A DNA stretch of 64,000 bases from Apricaphanius iberus. Its lineage: Eukaryota; Chordata; Actinopteri; Cyprinodontiformes; Aphaniidae. The position numbers and the translations under genes are program-made. Under the pieces are notes generated by a model. That model searched no databases. It saw nothing but the letters and a program-made list of their open reading frames with translations, and was not told the DNA's origin. Where the stretch lies: NCBI GenBank assembly GCA_028564705.1, contig JAPXFQ010002619.1:1807438-1871437 (forward strand), written 5' to 3'. Shown here piece by piece: positions 46,088 to 58,352 of this stretch (position 1 is its first letter; every line of letters starts with the position of its first letter).

Positions 46088-48157
46088 ATGGAGTCTGTCA
46101 GAAGCTTTTCCCCTGTGACTACCCGTCGTCAGCAAGCAACGCTGGAATTCATCAATCGTTCTTTCGTTCGCATCAAATCTGATGAGTTTAAGTCTGAATT
46201 TCCTCTACCGAAGAGAGAGGAGTCTGAAAACCAAGAAGAGACTATCCAAAACTGCAACATTTCAACCGAATCTAAAGCAGAGAATGCTAGTAAAGTTACC
46301 TTTGGTCTGACAACTCCTGAAATTCCATCTTTTGCTCAGATAGTCAAAGGCAATGACCAGCTAGAAAACACTCCAAGAGTACGATTCAACCAAATTTGGA
46401 GTGAAGTCTCTGCTTCTAAGACCACAATGACCCCATCACAATCAACCATAGCCTCTGATCAGAGGCCGGCAACTTCCCTAAAACCTGAAGATGGAGAGAA
46501 ACATCCAATTGTAAAACTTCTTCAAAAAGACAAGGCAACTGAGAGAAACCGGGGCGATCAAAACACCAGAACTGTTGTCATGATATCAGAGTTGGATTTT
46601 CAAATCATGTTAAGCTCCAAAGATGACACGATCTCAGCACTTCAACAAGAAAATGCCAGATTGTTAGAAAATACCAAGAGTCTCACGGCCAAGCTTTCTA
46701 AATCGGAGTCAGACCACCAACAGGCCAATGAGAAAGTTAAGCAGCTAGAGTCAGAGCTAAACAATGAGAGGAAAAAGGTTCAGGAAGCTCAGATCTCCAT
46801 TGACCAATTAACTAGAGAAGTCGGAGCTGCACCAGCCCACCAAGGTGAGGACGATGAGGAGAAAAGGGCCTTGAGAGATCAAGTGATTAATTTGAAATAT
46901 ATCATTGAAAAGCAGCAAACTGAGCATGAAGACGTGCTTCAGTCTCTTTATGATGGTCAGATTAAGACAGACAAAGGCCGCCGAGATGCCATCAGACGGG
47001 CCGACCAGCTAAAAGCATCTCTGATCGCAGAGAAGATCAAAGCTCAAGAGTCAGAGATCTGTTTAGCCAGGCAGATGGAAGAAACATCTAAATTACAAGC
47101 TGCCCTGGTCAAAATGGAGAGAGATTTGGAGGAACAAAGACTGCAGTGGGAGAAGGAAAAAGTAGCTCTTCTGACAAGAGACCAAGAAACCTCTGAAGTG
47201 AAACAGCTGAAATATCAGTTGCAGTCACAGACAGCTATGCATGAAGATGATTTAGCTGCTCTGTATAATGAACTGCTTAAAAGGAACAGGGGCCGAATAG
47301 ATGCCATCAGAATGGCTGATCAGCTTAAGGAGAAGCTGAATGAAGAGCAAAACAAAGCAAAAGAAGCTGAGAACTGTTTGGCCAAGCAAAAGGAGGAGAC
47401 ATCTAACCTAAAGGCTGCTCTGGTCCAAATGGAGAGAGCTTTAGAGGACCAGCAACGGCAGTGGGAGGCGGAAAAATCCCCTCTTATGACCATCCAACAA
47501 GAAAGAGATGAGATGGAGCAGCTGATAAAGCAGATGGAGTTAGAAAAAGCTGAGGCAGAACAGGAAATGGCTGCTCTGCATTTGGAGCTGCAGAATAAGA
47601 ACCAATGCCATCAAGATGCTGCAAGAAAAGTCATTGAACTGAACATTTCTCTGGTTGCTGAGAAGACCAGAGCAAAGGAAGCTGAGGTTTGCTTAGCCAA
47701 GCAAGTGCAGGAAGCATGTAAAACAAAGGCTGCTTTGGTCAAAGTAGAACAAGATGTCGACAACCAGAGAATGCTTTGGGCCCAGGAAAAAAACAGTCTT
47801 CTGAAAGAGCACCAGAAAACTGTAGGAAAAGTTGAAGCAGCTAGAAAAGATATTCTGGAGGTTCTGAATAATGAAAGGCAGGAGTGGCAAACAGAGAAGT
47901 CCTACCTTCTAGATATCATTGAAACAACAAAGGAGTCTCTAACAGAGATGGAGGTAGAGAAAAACACATCAGCAGAGAGCCTGACGGACAAACTAAAACA
48001 GCTGCAGCAGGAGTTGAGCAACTTCCAAGAAAGAAAACCCAAAAAGAAATCATTCAAGAAAAGATTTAGAAGTGTTTTCAAAGGCTTTAAAAAGGCTCAA
48101 CCTCAATCAGAAAATGGAGTTCTGACCTCTAAAACACCAAACTGCAAAAGCCCATAA
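46088..48157 (+). CDS. Coiled-coil protein with three 105-residue tandem modules, unrecognised
   Basis: One uninterrupted frame of 690 codons (689 residues) starts at an ATG in good context (ACAATGG). The frame stays open upstream to 45974, but only from a GTG. Residues 1-170 are Ser/Thr/Glu-rich and probably disordered. From about 175 to 650 the protein is heptad-patterned coiled coil. Three modules start at matching glutamates encoded at 46928, 47243 and 47558, exactly 315 bp (105 residues, 15 heptads) apart. Modules 1 and 2 share DAIRxADQLK, and all three share CLAxQ and AALV. The C-terminus carries KPKKKSFKKRFRSVFKGFKK, a basic amphipathic stretch that might bind membrane, nucleic acid or act as a nuclear signal. 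No signal peptide or membrane helix is present. I do not recognise an ortholog; similarity to myosin-tail or golgin-like proteins would be generic. Keeping 690 codons open amid decayed repeats implies selection. Confidence 0.85.
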   Translation: MESVRSFSPVTTRRQQATLEFINRSFVRIKSDEFKSEFPLPKREESENQEETIQNCNISTESKAENASKVTFGLTTPEIPSFAQIVKGNDQLENTPRVRFNQIWSEVSASKTTMTPSQSTIASDQRPATSLKPEDGEKHPIVKLLQKDKATERNRGDQNTRTVVMISELDFQIMLSSKDDTISALQQENARLLENTKSLTAKLSKSESDHQQANEKVKQLESELNNERKKVQEAQISIDQLTREVGAAPAHQGEDDEEKRALRDQVINLKYIIEKQQTEHEDVLQSLYDGQIKTDKGRRDAIRRADQLKASLIAEKIKAQESEICLARQMEETSKLQAALVKMERDLEEQRLQWEKEKVALLTRDQETSEVKQLKYQLQSQTAMHEDDLAALYNELLKRNRGRIDAIRMADQLKEKLNEEQNKAKEAENCLAKQKEETSNLKAALVQMERALEDQQRQWEAEKSPLMTIQQERDEMEQLIKQMELEKAEAEQEMAALHLELQNKNQCHQDAARKVIELNISLVAEKTRAKEAEVCLAKQVQEACKTKAALVKVEQDVDNQRMLWAQEKNSLLKEHQKTVGKVEAARKDILEVLNNERQEWQTEKSYLLDIIETTKESLTEMEVEKNTSAESLTDKLKQLQQELSNFQERKPKKKSFKKRFRSVFKGFKKAQPQSENGVLTSKTPNCKSP

Positions 48158-48251
48158 CTCTTCCTTAACTTTTCACTCTCTTATCTCTGAACTCCCCAAG
48201 CCTAAAACCAGAGGTACTTCAAATATAAAATGAAAGATATTCTCCTGGAAC

Positions 48252-48470
48252 CTTTATTGAATTAAATATAATTATTCAATTATTAGATAGATAGAGTTAT
48301 TCAATTATTAGTTAGGTAGTATATTTCAATTATTAGTTCGGTAGAATTATTCAATTATTAGATAGATAGAATTATTAGTTAGATATAATTATTCAATTAT
48401 TAGCTACACGTATTCAATTATTAGATAGGTAGAATTATTGAATCAGGTAGAATTATTAAATATTTTAAAA
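48252..48470. repeat. AT-rich minisatellite downstream of the coiled-coil gene
   Basis: Irregular tandem copies of a roughly 25-30-bp motif related to TTATTCAATTATTAGATAGATAGA. The array begins about 95 bp after the stop codon. An ATTAAA at 48262 could serve as a polyadenylation signal. Confidence 0.7.
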
Positions 48471-48480
48471 AAGTTATTAA

Positions 48481-48665
48481 GGGCTGCACAGTGGCACAGT
48501 TTGTAGCACTGTTGCTGTGCAACAAGAAGGACCTTGGTTCTAATCCAGCCTGGGGTCTTTCTGCACTGAGTTTTCATGTTCTCCCTGTGCATGCGTGGGT
48601 TCACTCCGGGTGCTCCGGCTTCCTCCCACAGTCCAAAAACATGAGTGTTAGGTTAAAGCCTAGTT
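48481..48665 (+). repeat. tRNA-headed SINE-like repeat, sense orientation
   Basis: The head GGCTGCACAGTGGCACAGTTTGTAGCA has an A-box-like TGGCACAGTTTG. GGTTCTAATCC (48536) is a near-consensus B box at tRNA-like spacing. The body (CATGCGTGGGTTCACTCCGGGTGCTCCGG) is the common teleost repeat also present inverted at 30810. It is 3'-truncated. Confidence 0.7.
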
Positions 48666-48669
48666 TACA

Positions 48670-49515
48670 CTTCTCAGACAGCAAGTTTGCACCCATAAAA
48701 AACTGACGGACATGTTTTCCTTTTATACTTCTCCATTGGTGGGTCAGAGTTGCAAAGCAATTCCCCACCAGGACAACAGGGGAACCAGACCTTTTGTGGC
48801 AGGTCTGCCTACCATTGCAGTGATTTCTGTAGTCAACAAGTCATTTTCTTCTGCATGTAGGCGCATTTCCACTCAAGGATTAATGACTGACAGTGAGTTT
48901 TGATTGAGCTGGAAAGCTTTTCACTAGAAGAGCAGCTAAGTGAATACGCTAAAAACGCATGTAAACAAACACAGTGGTCTGTTTTGTTCTTCTGTACACT
49001 TCCTGGTGTTTGAAATCGACCAAATACCATATTAAATAAATGTATCATTGCATACAGCACAAATTATGTCTGTTTATTTTATTTATTACTTTTTTATCAC
49101 ACAAATTACTCAAATAAACAAAATAAATCAATGAATGAATGAATGAATGAACAATTAATGCAACCATAAGGGGTTCACAAGCCAGTGATTTCTTGTGCCG
49201 GTCCCAAGTCCGGAAAAATGCAGAGGGTTGTGTCAGGTAGGGCATCAGACGTAAAAGCTAAGCCAAATCAAATATGCAAATCACGAACATGAACTCCATA
49301 CCCAGTGTTAGGTATCCTACATTTAAAAAAGTCACTCAAGAAGTAAACAAATGTTAAAGTCAGTGAAGCAGACGGAATAAAAGCAGGAAATGCACATTAA
49401 GTGAAGAAATGGACGACAACAACACTGCAGTACAGTACATTTTGTAATACTGTATTGTTTGTGTTACACTCGTCACTGCTGCTCAGTCTGTTGTTGCTGT
49501 TTCTGCTTCTGCAGT
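48670..49515. other. No gene recognised
   Basis: Unstructured AT-rich sequence with a short AATG microsatellite (49132-49152). The continuation of the VWA5A-like gene was sought here on the minus strand and not found. Confidence 0.4.
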
Positions 49516-49519
49516 CTCG

Positions 49520-50136
49520 CTACTCCAGCTCAGTGACGTACTCCAGCCTGATGGAGGCGCTCTCTCCTGGAGGCAGACTGCCCACACTCACAGAGAAGAT
49601 ATCTGGACTCTGCTCACTCTCCTCCAACAGGAAGGCCTGCTGACCGGAGCTCAGAGCATCATCATACTCCTCCCGAGCCTGCAGTCCACAGGAAATATGT
49701 CAGCAATGTTCACTTTACTGTGGTTCAGCTCCTTTCTAGAGAGGACATCTTTGTGTCCAGCTCACCTACTGTTTCTCCTTCACCTCAGCTACAATGAGTG
49801 TTTTTTTCCAATCTGAGCACTGAAATGACACACAGCAGCATCTCCAGGCAGAGGGAAGACAAAAACAGCCTCTAGTGGTTTGTCCTCCTTGTTCTCGTAG
49901 TGGAGAGTGGAGACCAATGTAGCCACATGGTCCCTCACCTCCAGCTGAGCATCAATGCTCTTCAGAGGAACTAAAGCAACAAAACCAAAGATACATATAT
50001 AAATCATGCAAGTATTTTGCAAATGTTTTATTGTACACAAAAAAAAAACACTGAGAAGAAACCACATTGATCTGTTTTCTATCAGCTGGGTACCTGGTTC
50101 CTTCTTGTCAGTGAGCAGACCACAGCAGTTCACCAT
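49520..50136 (-). pseudogene. VWA5A-like VIT-domain remnant, three exons, inactivated
   Basis: Exon 1 (50136-50094) starts MVNCCGLLTDKKEP, exon 2 (49970-49766) encodes VPLKSIDAQLEVRDHVATLV and AVFVFPLPGDAAVCHFSAQI, and exon 3 (49678-49520) encodes AREEYDDALSSGQQAFLLEE and SVGSLPPGESASIRLEYVTE. This is the start and VIT domain of VWA5A, a cytosolic protein with VIT and VWA domains. Three lesions are visible: one base is missing in an A-run at the end of exon 2 (7 A's; phase requires one more), TAG replaces the last codon of exon 2, and TAG follows YVTELE in exon 3, after which homology stops. The VWA domain is absent. Splice sites are intact. A sequencing error could explain the A-run but not the stops. 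Confidence 0.85.
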
Positions 50137-50139
50137 CGT

Positions 50140-50930
50140 AGCTGTGAGACAACAGAAAAACTGTTAAAACTCTTAACAGTAGATAGCTACTTTATGTGAT
50201 ATAACTAGCAAACAGAAAACATTTAAAATTAACAAAAATCTATAGTTTTCTATTACATATAAACATAATTTTTTTACGATCAAATAATAAAAAAAGCTAA
50301 TACAGAACAAAACTGAGTGATCCGACAAAATACCTTAAAATGTCTCCCCCTATTCTTAAAGTCATCACAGAATAATAAATAAAACAAAAATAAATAACAA
50401 AAAAGAGTAGCCGTTAAATGTGATTGTGCCTCTTGGCTACATGACCTCTCTGGACACTAGTTCACTTTTAAGATGTTTTGTTATCTTCCTCTTTATGGAA
50501 AATGAAAAATAGCTGTTCAATGTGAGCTGGAGCCTATAGTTCATATGATTAATTTAGCTTTAAAACAGTCTAACAACAAGGACCGACACTGGTTAAAACT
50601 TTATGTCTAGAAATGCAACAATCAACTGGCCAAAGATTAGAATGATTAACTTCCCCTGGAAGACTGTGATCCCTGATCAGCATAATAAAATATATGGCGT
50701 TCTCCAGTTGACTAAAATAAGAAAAAACTCCAACATGTTTTATTGTAAAGCATAACAACCATCATCATTTGCTTTTAGCCATTTTTATTGTTTGTCTTGT
50801 ACTTAAATGTACAGTGTGATAAAACCCAAATATGGGTAGAGACATATGCTCTGATGGACCTCATACTAAACTGGATATAAGAATTGGACAGGAAATTGAT
50901 TGAATTTTTTTCCAACCCACTCATTTACTG
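50140..50930. other. No gene recognised
   Basis: AT-rich sequence upstream of the VWA5A-like remnant. No core promoter or further exon can be supported. Confidence 0.4.
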
Positions 50931-50931
50931 T

Positions 50932-51020
50932 AGGGATGCACCGATACTGGTATCGGGCCCCGATGCTGCCTATTGTACTGGTATCGGTATAAACTTAACC
51001 GATACCATGAACCGATACTT
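50932..51020. mobile_element. hAT-type terminal fragment
   Basis: TGTAGGGATGCACCGATACTGGTATCGGGCCCCGAT is a characteristic hAT element tip with repeated GATAC/GTATCGG blocks. The second terminus and any transposase are not evident in the following kilobase. Confidence 0.6.
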
Positions 51021-51029
51021 AAAATGGGG

Positions 51030-52118
51030 AAAATCTTTTTCACTTGAAATTTTATATTGTCTCGGTTATGTTTTGTTTGTAAAGTCTGGCTTTTAACTCC
51101 TACCTGACTTAAGTAAGCTCCACCCAGAGCCCACACAGAGTGCTGAACTGTATTTCGATTCTGATTCAAGACTCAAAAGGCAGGTAATAGAAAAAAAAAA
51201 CACACCTCAAAAATTCAAGCACATATTCAGACATTGACGATGACACATCAGGAGGGGTAGGCGGGGAATGTGAACCCCAGTCCACAGTAGATGCGCTGCA
51301 ATCTGGTGTGCGCTCCCGCTGCTCCCTCGGGTGGGAGAGAGCATTTGGGTACAGCTAGACGATTAGGCTGGTGTGTGTGTCTGTATCACATGTGACTGTG
51401 TGTGTCAGTAGATACAGGGAATGGGGGAGGATACTCTCTTTACATAGCTCTCACAGGCATTGTGGACCAGTTGAAGGTCATCAAGAAGCCAAAATACTAA
51501 TTGTTATGGTTAGCAGGAAGAGCAATTTCTCTCATTCCTTCAGTCTGTCTGACACGTTTAAGACTCCAAATTGACCAAATTAAAGTCCCAGATCCATTTA
51601 ATTTCCATTTGCACCAAGACACACTAAGAGCTTACCCAAGTCCGATGACAATTCGTGAATAAGACCCAAAGAGACAGTATGGACAGACACACAGGCTGAA
51701 AAGTTTTCCAAGCATTGAGCCATTAGCCTATAGGATACGTCTGAGGAGGTCAACCCCGTTGCCGTTTTGCGGTGCTTCATAGAGTTGAGTAGATTTTATC
51801 AATTGCATTCAGAGACCAGTTGATCAGATCTATCTTTCAGCAGGCTCTTTGTATAATGCACACAATCTAAAACAACATGTGAGTTTGGTTGCATGACAAC
51901 CTAGAAACACTTGAACCCAGTTAATGTGATTTTGTGAATGATGACTCATTGCAGTTTTTCTCGAGGCTTGCAATTAATTTCAAGTTAAACCAGGGGCGAA
52001 TTTAGCCCATTTTTTGATTTTTTTTTTTCTCTATATGCTTTTTTTTTTACAAATAAAAAGTGTAATAACACACACATTATTGCATGAAATGTAGATTTTT
52101 TTTAATTACAACAATATG

Positions 52119-52149
<31 letters not shown>

Positions 52150-53900
52150 TGCAGCAATATTTTCTTCCGAGTCGTCTTTTAAAGCATCATACACATATGT
52201 GCCTCGTGTCCAATCTCCAGCGAGAGTCTGTTGCGGAGAGCTGAATGTTGAGCAAACCAGTAAAAGATGAGAAGATTTGCTGTTTTTACTAAACAAACTG
52301 TACATTGAGCTGTTTTTACATGCAGATAGTCTTTGCTGAATGATTAGTTAATACATGCCAATAAATAGTGTTAAGCTAGTTATTGTTACCTATTATATCC
52401 TACTGAACTGTACTGCAAAGTCATAAAAAAGAAACACTCCTTTTTTCAGTATTAACAATATCAACAAAATAAATATTACATCAGAGAAAAACTATAAACA
52501 TACTTTAGAGATGAGTATTTCTCGGCATCAAATTGCAAACAATGTAAAGGGAATTTAATTTAACAAACAGGACATGTTTTAGTTCCTGTTCTTGTTTCTT
52601 TGAGTTGAATCTGTCATATTGGTCTGCAGGTGGGCACTTTTGCATGCTTTAGTTATGCCTACACTGTATTGATATTTTTTTTATTAGTACATCACCAATT
52701 TAAAAAAACAAAACATCTTGTTATGAAATACTTTTTGTAAAGATAATCTTTTTTTCAAAAAACGTGATTTTTTTTCTCTCTCGTTATTTCAGAAATAATA
52801 GCTTGTATTTTGAAAAAAAAACAAAAAAACAAACAGAAACTTTGATTTAGAAAAACTGAGTTTTTAATTCATTTAAATTAAGAAAAAAAAAGCTTTATAT
52901 TCATTTTTTTTATTTTTTATTTAAAAACAGGTGTTTGTATTCTTTCAAGCATTTTCTTTGATTTAGGCATCAGAAGTCGACCAAACTTTCCAATCTTTTC
53001 ATATGTTTCAGCTAGTTCTTATCACTCAAATAAATCAAGCAAATCAATAAACCAAGGTGCTACTGACTAAGTGCCTGGATGCCCATTGACAGTTGTGTGT
53101 GTGTTAAAATCTGTAAAACAGTCTAATATGTCTTCCCTGGCCGGGCAGCTCCTCTAAATATCTGATCACGCCCCAGAGTTAAACCACAATATTTTTGGTT
53201 TGTTTTGATTTCAGCACTAGAAAGTGCGTCAGAAAAGCTCCAATACAAGAGGAAAATAAATTTTACCAGTGTCGGAGAAATAAATTGCAGATTTACGCGT
53301 CTCTTAAGAAAGTCAGAACTGCAGCTGTTCAAAGAAAGTCAACACGCCTCTACCGGGGCATTTTCGATTTCTTTATGGGAGCGCAGCGGGCGGGTGGAGC
53401 CTAGACGGCAACTCACCAGTCATCAGCAAATTAATCTTGCATTGCAGACTATATTTTCTTATCTTTAAATATCTTTAAAAAGCACATCCATCCATCCTTA
53501 TCCTCGAACGTCGCGGAGAGGCTGGTGCCTATGCCAGGTGTAGTGCCAAATTCTGTATCCCCGTCCCCTGTGGCGGGAGCGCGCACCCAATCACCAAAGC
53601 AGTGTCTGCTGCTTTCCTTCGTTAATTACTGAAACGGCAAGCAAACAACTTACTGTTTAAGCTTTTTAGCCGAGTGTGAAATCGTTTTCTATCTCATTAC
53701 ACGTGTCAATATTTATCTAAAATCAGCTCTGTGTTCTTTTAACAATGTTTAAATATGTTGACCATAAACTTAATGGCAGCTCAGTGCTTTTATTTGAACA
53801 TTTCTGAATACTTTACCCTGGCTATTCTAACTTTGTTGAAAAAGGTCCACAGCCCTCTTATTTTGCATGATAAATGGCCAGAATATAGGGTGAATATATA
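51030..53900. other. AT-rich, no gene recognised
   Basis: Contains long T-runs (52018-52050, 52119-52141) and numerous A-runs. The open frame around 53205-53468 (plus) has no domain and overlaps a GC-rich patch; I could not place splice sites around it. 53480-53600 resembles the tail of the teleost SINE-like repeat (CATCCATCCTTATCC). Confidence 0.4.
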
Positions 53901-53949
53901 GAGAAACGCTTGCAGGTGGAATATCAATTGTATGATGCATGGAGCTTCA

Positions 53950-54195
53950 GTCTTCCAAAAAATGTATCCCACTGCTAACTTTTTCATTCCTTGGTCAAAA
54001 CTCTCCAAATTTACAGGCCTCAATGTTCACAATACAGAGTTATTTTTTACCAAACCACTTAAGGATGGGATACTCAGTCTTTTATAGGGTGGGGATACAA
54101 TTCTTGGCAGCAGGCATTATGTTTTTGCCTGCAATGAAATGTATCCCACTGCTAGCTACTTTTTCCCTATGCCAAACTTCCCCAAATTTTTGATC
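53950..54195. repeat. Imperfect tandem pair
   Basis: AATGTATCCCACTGCTAACTTTTTCATTCCTTGGTCAAAACTCTCCAAATTT (53960) recurs imperfectly at about 54136 (AATGTATCCCACTGCTAGCTACTTTTTCCCTATGCCAAACTTCCCCAAATTT). The spacing is about 176 bp. The origin is unknown. Confidence 0.6.
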
Positions 54196-54754
54196 CTCCA
54201 AGTAGGCTGCTCCCTTGACCTATGAGAAACTCATAGGTCAAGCATAAACTAGCATATATTCTTTCTGCACATGAAGTCCAGCGGCAGGGTATTGAGACCC
54301 GACACTAAGTGTCATTATTTGTGACCTCATATATATATGTGTATGTTTTTGATTTTTAATGATTATTGAAACCATTCACTATTGTGGCCCTGAGATACAC
54401 TGGTGATCTGTCCAGGATGTACCCTGTCTCCCGTCCAATGACTGCAGAGCCCCCTTCAGACAGGCCATGAAAAACGGAAATGTTCAGGACTCTGTCCATA
54501 AGACCTTTGTGTCTGCATACAAACATCAGGTTAACCTTTTCCCGATTTAGACCGGACGAAGCCCCTAGTAACAGGACCGGAACGGTCAGAGACAGGGTGG
54601 CTGCTTCAGACTGGTGAGGTCGAGTTCCAGACAGGGAGGAGGAGGAGAGCGGGGGAGGCTGTAAGTGTGCGCCTAGATTACGTATTAATCACCTGATGTC
54701 CCTCCTGAGCACAACCAGAAAGAAGGCGAACATCTTCTGCAGAGCACCTCCAAC

Positions 54755-54898
54755 ATGTTGAACAACTGGACAGATTCCGAGATTCACATGGAAATTATGA
54801 AAAGCATACAAGGTACAGCGTGGGACTCTGTCACCTACGACCGCCTCATAACAAAGTTGCGTGAACTCAGAACGAACCGAACCAAACAGCAGCTTTAG
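54755..54898 (+). pseudogene. Myb/SANT-like (MADF-type) domain fragment
   Basis: A 47-codon frame beginning MLNNWTDSEIHMEIMKSIQG includes the W-T-D-x-E-I start and a YDRLITKLRELRTNRTKQQ end, resembling Myb/SANT-like domains. Such domains occur in the second protein of PIF/Harbinger transposons and in domesticated relatives. It is short, ends at TAG and lacks the third helix. A HARBI1-type relic lies 2.6 kb away. Confidence 0.4.
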
Positions 54899-55499
54899 AC
54901 AATAAAGCGTCAATACCATTTTTTGCTAACCAGACTCAATAAAAACTTTTTTTTGGTGAAATTTTGAATAAATTCTGTTCTATGTAAAGAATGGTTAAAA
55001 CTGATAAAGTTTGATGCTTTTTAATAAGGGGAAGTTGACATAGTTAGAGTCCAAAAATGTATAACCGTTTTTTTGGGGCAGAGTGGCCTTTATTGACAGC
55101 TGACAGAGTTTGAAGGGTCAAAGGTCACCTGGGACAGGACTCAAACCATCAAATGAGTTTTCAACAACCTTAAACGATAGTTTTTGTTATTTATCCCAGT
55201 TTTTTCCCCCATTATTCATCACCCAGTGTTCCTAAGTCTAGTCCTGGGCATTGCTCTCCCTCTGCCAACCTACACTGAGCTCAAAGCCTCCTTCATGCTT
55301 TGAGGAGTGAGCAGAACCTTTTTTTCACCCGAAGGGGTGGGGATTCCCAAGCTGGACGTAGCTAGTGGAAGGATCACGTTATTCCAGCCAGATCCTCCCC
55401 AATCCCTCAGGCGCCCCGGTCAGCCAGGAGGCGGTATACAGCCCAAAACTAGTGCATGTTTTTGTGGGAGTAGCTCACATGAGCTACTCAAGTGTGGGT

Positions 55500-55612
55500 G
55501 CTGATGATATGGAAGAACAAACACACCCTCAGCACCCACAGGAATCGAACCCAGGACCTTCTAGCTTTGAGGTGAGCTGCGCTACCAGCTGGGCCACCGT
55601 GCTCCCAGCTTA
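55500..55612 (-). repeat. tRNA-derived SINE head
   Basis: On the minus strand GCACGGTGGCCCAGCTGGTAGCGC contains a consensus A box and GGGTTCGATTCC (about 55549) a consensus B box at tRNA-like spacing. The sequence downstream does not fold as a full tRNA, so this is a SINE-type Pol III promoter relic. Confidence 0.6.
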
Positions 55613-55812
55613 AACGATAGTTGCGGCGTCAGACATTCGTGAACCCCTTCATCAGCCACTTCTTGAGTGGATACGTTGCATCCTCGATCAGATGAACTGG
55701 TACCTCAACACCATTGACGTCTCAGGACGTTTGGACGGATAGAAAATCAAGAGCAGATTTGTAAATGGACTGACAATATATGTCTATAGGTATCTCTAGA
55801 GATTTCTATATA

Positions 55813-57224
<1,412 letters not shown>

Positions 57225-57226
57225 TA

Positions 57227-57345
57227 AATATGACACACACAGATATATACATAGATGGCAGAGAGAGTTATATCTCCTCTGTCTCATATCTATGTCTATA
57301 TATACATAGATATCTACATAGATATCAATCTATAGGTATGCATAC

Positions 57346-57408
<63 letters not shown>

Positions 57409-57450
57409 GTCTCTCATATATCCATATAGAGAGAGAAAAAGATTGATGCA
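57227..57450. repeat. TA microsatellite and flanking ATAGATAT-rich DNA
   Basis: A run of about 60 bp of alternating TA (57347-57406), bordered by degenerate CATAGATATC and GAGAGA units. The tyrosine/isoleucine frames read through it are artefacts. Confidence 0.85.
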
Positions 57451-57451
57451 T

Positions 57452-58255
57452 ACCTCACGGGGGAACAGGTAGCCACCTTGTTGTTCGGCTTGGATGAAGA
57501 TGGTAGAGTTGCTGAGTACTCTGGCGTCATGTGTTCGACCAGGCCAACCAACATAAACATTTGTGAAACTGAACAAAGCATTTCATTAGTGCCGCATCTT
57601 TACAGCCCCAAACAACAGAGCTCTCACAAAAGCAGTCTTACCAGAAAAGGTGGTCAATGATAGCTTCTAGAACAATGGAATGCCAGCCTTTTCAGTTGTG
57701 AAATCAAGCTGGATCTTCCCTCGGAGTAATGATTGGAATGTGTGTTTCATCAATAGCTTCGCCACACATTGGGTAGCCACGCACAGAAAATCCATCCAGT
57801 GTAATCCGTAGTTGGTCCAGCTTTGGTAATGAAGTGAAACATTCCAGTAAACAGTCCTTTAGAGCATGTGTCACCTCTCGCAAAAATCCACAGACAGTGG
57901 ACATACCCACACCAAACAGGCAGCTTATGGTTCTGTATTTGATCGGTGTGGCATACCACCAGATAACAATGGCTAGCCCGCGGGAAGGTTCGTAAGGCCT
58001 GCGCTAGTTTGTAGTTTTCCGTGTCAGAGCAGGCCTAACCAAACTTAAAACATAGTTGAACATCCTGCAAGACATTTGAAAGAGTTGATACCACTCCTCA
58101 TCTCCAAAATTTTTCAAGTAGTCTGACCAGAAAAGTTCGCCACTTTGTCGGGAATGTTTTTAGATATGCCGGGTAGCTGGCTCCTGTAGCATGCGGTGAA
58201 CCATGGTAGCTTGCCTCCTACGATACCGTCTCCTGGATGCATGACGGATTATGGT
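57452..58255 (-). pseudogene. PIF/Harbinger (HARBI1-like) transposase relic
   Basis: On the minus strand, in order: RRRQATMVHRMLQEPATRHI (about 58220), FWSDYLKNFGDEEWYQLFQM (about 58130), GMSTVCGFLREVTHALKDC (57910), RGYPMCGEAIDETHIPIITP (about 57770) and FTNVYVGWPGRTHDARVLSN (57570). GAIDxTHI carries the first catalytic Asp and GWPGxxHDARVL the second, both well known from HARBI1-type DDE nucleases. Frameshifts separate the blocks and the C-terminal glutamate region is missing. It is a decayed, truncated transposase, not the conserved host HARBI1 gene. Confidence 0.85.
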
Positions 58256-58315
58256 AGATATCCTTTTACTAACAAGTATGGGAGACTATATTTTACATGA
58301 CAAAAGTATTTTTCA

Positions 58316-58317
<2 letters not shown>

Positions 58318-58346
<29 letters not shown>
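58318..58346. repeat. TA microsatellite
   Basis: Alternating TA, about 29 bp. Confidence 0.85.

Positions 58347-58349
<3 letters not shown>

Positions 58350-58352
<3 letters not shown>

Noticed and set aside
49401..49643. 80-codon plus-strand frame
   Set aside because: It is antisense to exon 3 of the VWA5A-like remnant.
53195..53468. Possible exon in a GC-rich patch
   Set aside because: Two frames are open for 69-87 codons, but neither has a family motif or convincing splice sites.
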